Shown here piece by piece: positions 5,001 through 6,603 of a DNA stretch of 6,603 nucleotides. This stretch comes from an uncultured Collinsella sp. (GTDB lineage: Bacteria > Actinomycetota > Coriobacteriia > Coriobacteriales > Coriobacteriaceae). The stretch is from positions 1-6,603 of the forward strand of contig CABULX010000114.1 of assembly GCA_902492545.1 (NCBI GenBank), read 5' to 3'. The notes beneath the pieces were generated by a model. It saw only the letters and a list, made by a program, of their open reading frames with translations. It was not told where the DNA came from and ran no database searches. Position 1 is the stretch's first letter; the number at the start of each line of letters is the position of its first letter. Made by a program: the position numbers and the translations under genes.

Positions 5001-6518
5001 ATGTCGAGTCCGACACAAGAGAAGCTAACTCTGATGCGCTATATAGAGTTGCTCGAGGAAGATGACCTTGTTGTTTCCAGACTGAGCGCTTCGTGCGACC
5101 AGCGCATTGAGTTTGCGACTGATGACTCGCGCCAGGTGCGTCCGGGCACGTTGTTTGTCTGCAAGGGCCGCGCGTTTAAGCGCGAGTACCTGCTTTCGGC
5201 AATCGCCGATGGCGCCGTGGCCTACGTTTCCGAGGTCGATTACGATGTCGATGTTCCCGCGGTGATTGTGAGTGATATTCGTCGCACGCTCGCTGTGGTG
5301 GCAGATGCCTTTTATGGGCACCCGTCGGGTAAGGTGAAGGTCTGCGCCTTTACAGGCACCAAGGGCAAGTCGACCTGCAGCTTTTATCTGCGTGGCATTC
5401 TCGCCAACGAGGCCAAGCTTACTGGTTGTCATCGACCCGCTCTTAATACGGGCATTGAGTTCGACGACGGCATCGAGGCAGGCCCTTCCAAACTGACGAC
5501 TCCCGAATCCTTCCTGCTGCAGTCTCGCATCGCGCATGCTGCGGAGGCGGGTGCCCCGTGGCTGGTTATGGAGGCATCGAGCCAGGGCCTCAAATACGAG
5601 CGCACAGGCAAGATCGCCTTTGAAGTCGGCGCCTTTACCAATATCGGCGAGGATCACATTTCGCCGATTGAGCATCCGACACTCGAGGATTACTTTGCCA
5701 GCAAGCTCAAAATCTTCTCGCAGAGCCGTTTTGCCGTGGTCAATCTCGATATGGATAAGGTCGATCGTGTGCTCGAGGCGGCATCTCGTTGCGAGCGCAC
5801 GGTGACGTTCTCCCTGACCGACGAGCGTGCCGACGTGCTTGCGCTGGCGATTCGTAATGGCGACTGCGGCGTGGTGGCAACGGTGCGCACGCCCCGCTTT
5901 ACGCGCGACATTGTGATTCCCACGCCGGTTAAGTTCAATGTGTCCAACGCGCTTGCCGCTATTGCCTGCGCCGAGGCCCTGGGCATTTCCGAAGAGGGTA
6001 TCGTCCATGGCTTTGAGGGCGTCTTCGTTCCCGGCCGTATGGAGCTCTATCCGTCCGTATCGGGCAAAATCTTGGGCGTCGTCGATTTTGCACATAACGG
6101 CATGAGCCTCGAGACACTCCTGCGTGACCTGCGCGAGAACTATCCCGAGCGCGAGCTGGCGGTTGTATTTGGCGCTACGGGCGGTAAGGGTGTCGACCGA
6201 CGCACCACGATGGGCATCGCCGCTGGCAAGTATGCCGACCGAATCGTGATTACCGAGGACGACCCCGGCCCCGAGAACGTCGAGGATATTTGCGCCGAGA
6301 TCGCGCGCAACGTTCAAGCGCAGGGAAATGATAACTGGCAAATCGTGACTGATCGCGTTGCCGCTATCGAGACTGCCGTGCGCGAAACCGTCCGTCCCGC
6401 CGTGGTCATCGTGACCGGTAAGGGCGAGGAAGAGCGCATGCTGCGCAAGAACGGACCCGAGCCTTGCGAGCGCGACGGTTCGATTCTCAAGCGCACCCTT
6501 GCGGCGTACGCCGCCTAA
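5001..6518 (+). CDS. MurE-family Mur ligase (UDP-MurNAc-tripeptide synthetase-like)
   Basis: Predicted 505-residue cytosolic ATP-dependent ligase of the MurE family, which adds the third stem-peptide amino acid to UDP-MurNAc-L-Ala-D-Glu. N-terminal UDP-binding region (1 to about 110) has DSR (42-44). The central ATPase domain has P-loop GTKGKST (119-125), LTTPES (165-170), MEASSQ (190-195), FTNIGEDHISPIEH (212-225) and Lys235 in the position usually carbamylated. The C-terminal domain has VPGRME (343-348), VDFAHN (361-366), FGATGGKGVDRR (389-400), EDDPGPE (419-425) and GKGEEER (473-479). EDDPGPE replaces the DNPR that recognises meso-diaminopimelate, and VDFAHN replaces the usual DYAHTP. From memory, a group of Firmicutes MurE-like proteins shares EDPGPE and GKGxExR, so this may be a MurE paralogue or a ligase for another amino acid such as lysine or ornithine. 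The next gene follows after 33 nt, probably in the same operon. Confidence 0.82.
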   Translation: MSSPTQEKLTLMRYIELLEEDDLVVSRLSASCDQRIEFATDDSRQVRPGTLFVCKGRAFKREYLLSAIADGAVAYVSEVDYDVDVPAVIVSDIRRTLAVVADAFYGHPSGKVKVCAFTGTKGKSTCSFYLRGILANEAKLTGCHRPALNTGIEFDDGIEAGPSKLTTPESFLLQSRIAHAAEAGAPWLVMEASSQGLKYERTGKIAFEVGAFTNIGEDHISPIEHPTLEDYFASKLKIFSQSRFAVVNLDMDKVDRVLEAASRCERTVTFSLTDERADVLALAIRNGDCGVVATVRTPRFTRDIVIPTPVKFNVSNALAAIACAEALGISEEGIVHGFEGVFVPGRMELYPSVSGKILGVVDFAHNGMSLETLLRDLRENYPERELAVVFGATGGKGVDRRTTMGIAAGKYADRIVITEDDPGPENVEDICAEIARNVQAQGNDNWQIVTDRVAAIETAVRETVRPAVVIVTGKGEEERMLRKNGPEPCERDGSILKRTLAAYAA

Positions 6519-6551
6519 GACCAGAAGCCCCTTCTACGTAATGGAGTGACC

Positions 6552-6603
6552 ATGTCCCACAATACCCTGCCGACCGTCGCTGAGCTTTCGGGCGAGATGC
6601 GCG
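6552..6603 (+). CDS. start of an unidentified gene (partial, cut by the window edge)
   Basis: An ATG at 6552, preceded by GGAG (6543-6546) 5 nt upstream, opens a frame to the window end. The first 17 residues are MSHNTLPTVAELSGEMR. They are soluble in character, with no signal peptide, and too few to identify a family. The 33-nt gap after the Mur ligase, without a strong terminator, suggests co-transcription, so its identity could help reveal the ligase substrate. Confidence 0.7.
   Translation, partial: MSHNTLPTVAELSGEMR

Noticed and set aside
5025..6341. 438-codon open frame on the minus strand, antisense to the Mur ligase
   Set aside because: Same shadow effect, complementary to a well-supported ligase; composition is rich in His, Arg and Ala with no known motif.

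Overview
The window looks like chromosomal DNA of a moderately GC-rich Gram-positive gut actinobacterium, most likely Collinsella or a close relative in the Coriobacteriia. This is an inference from GC-rich third codon positions, the style of the proteins and AAGGA/GAGG-type ribosome binding sites; no rRNA or marker gene confirms it.

Layout: (1) Bases 1-476 have no convincing complete gene. The left edge may hold the tail of a gene from outside the window. The rest is a tRNA-derived repeat region: a 64-bp perfect direct repeat (240-303 and 429-492), each copy carrying a strong hairpin terminator and the last 16 nt of a tRNA-Val gene. Each copy is preceded on the + strand by an isolated tRNA T-arm-like motif. 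(2) An intact tRNA-Val (UAC) lies on the minus strand at 477-552 and ends in the second repeat copy. (3) asnB (minus, 610-2478) encodes a glutamine-dependent asparagine synthetase-type enzyme. (4) A strong terminator at 2604-2647 separates it from the gene upstream on the same strand. (5) That gene (minus, 2669-4717) encodes a one-chain amino-acid ABC importer subunit: lipoprotein signal, substrate-binding domain, an extra beta-rich domain, then the permease domain. No ATPase gene is present. (6) A 283-bp AT-richer divergent intergenic region follows. (7) A MurE-family ligase (plus, 5001-6518) carries EDDPGPE where meso-DAP-type MurE has DNPR. (8) After 33 nt the first 17 codons of another gene are visible (6552 to the edge).

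Together the genes suggest amino-acid uptake and amide-nitrogen metabolism next to a cell-wall or Mur-type ligase operon on the opposite strand. The two sides are divergent, and a terminator separates the transporter from asnB, so no single operon is claimed. I see no phage genes, transposase, CRISPR array or obvious new defence system. The most unusual items are the tRNA-Val 3'-end/terminator duplication, the extra domain inside the transporter fusion, and the non-canonical Mur ligase motif.
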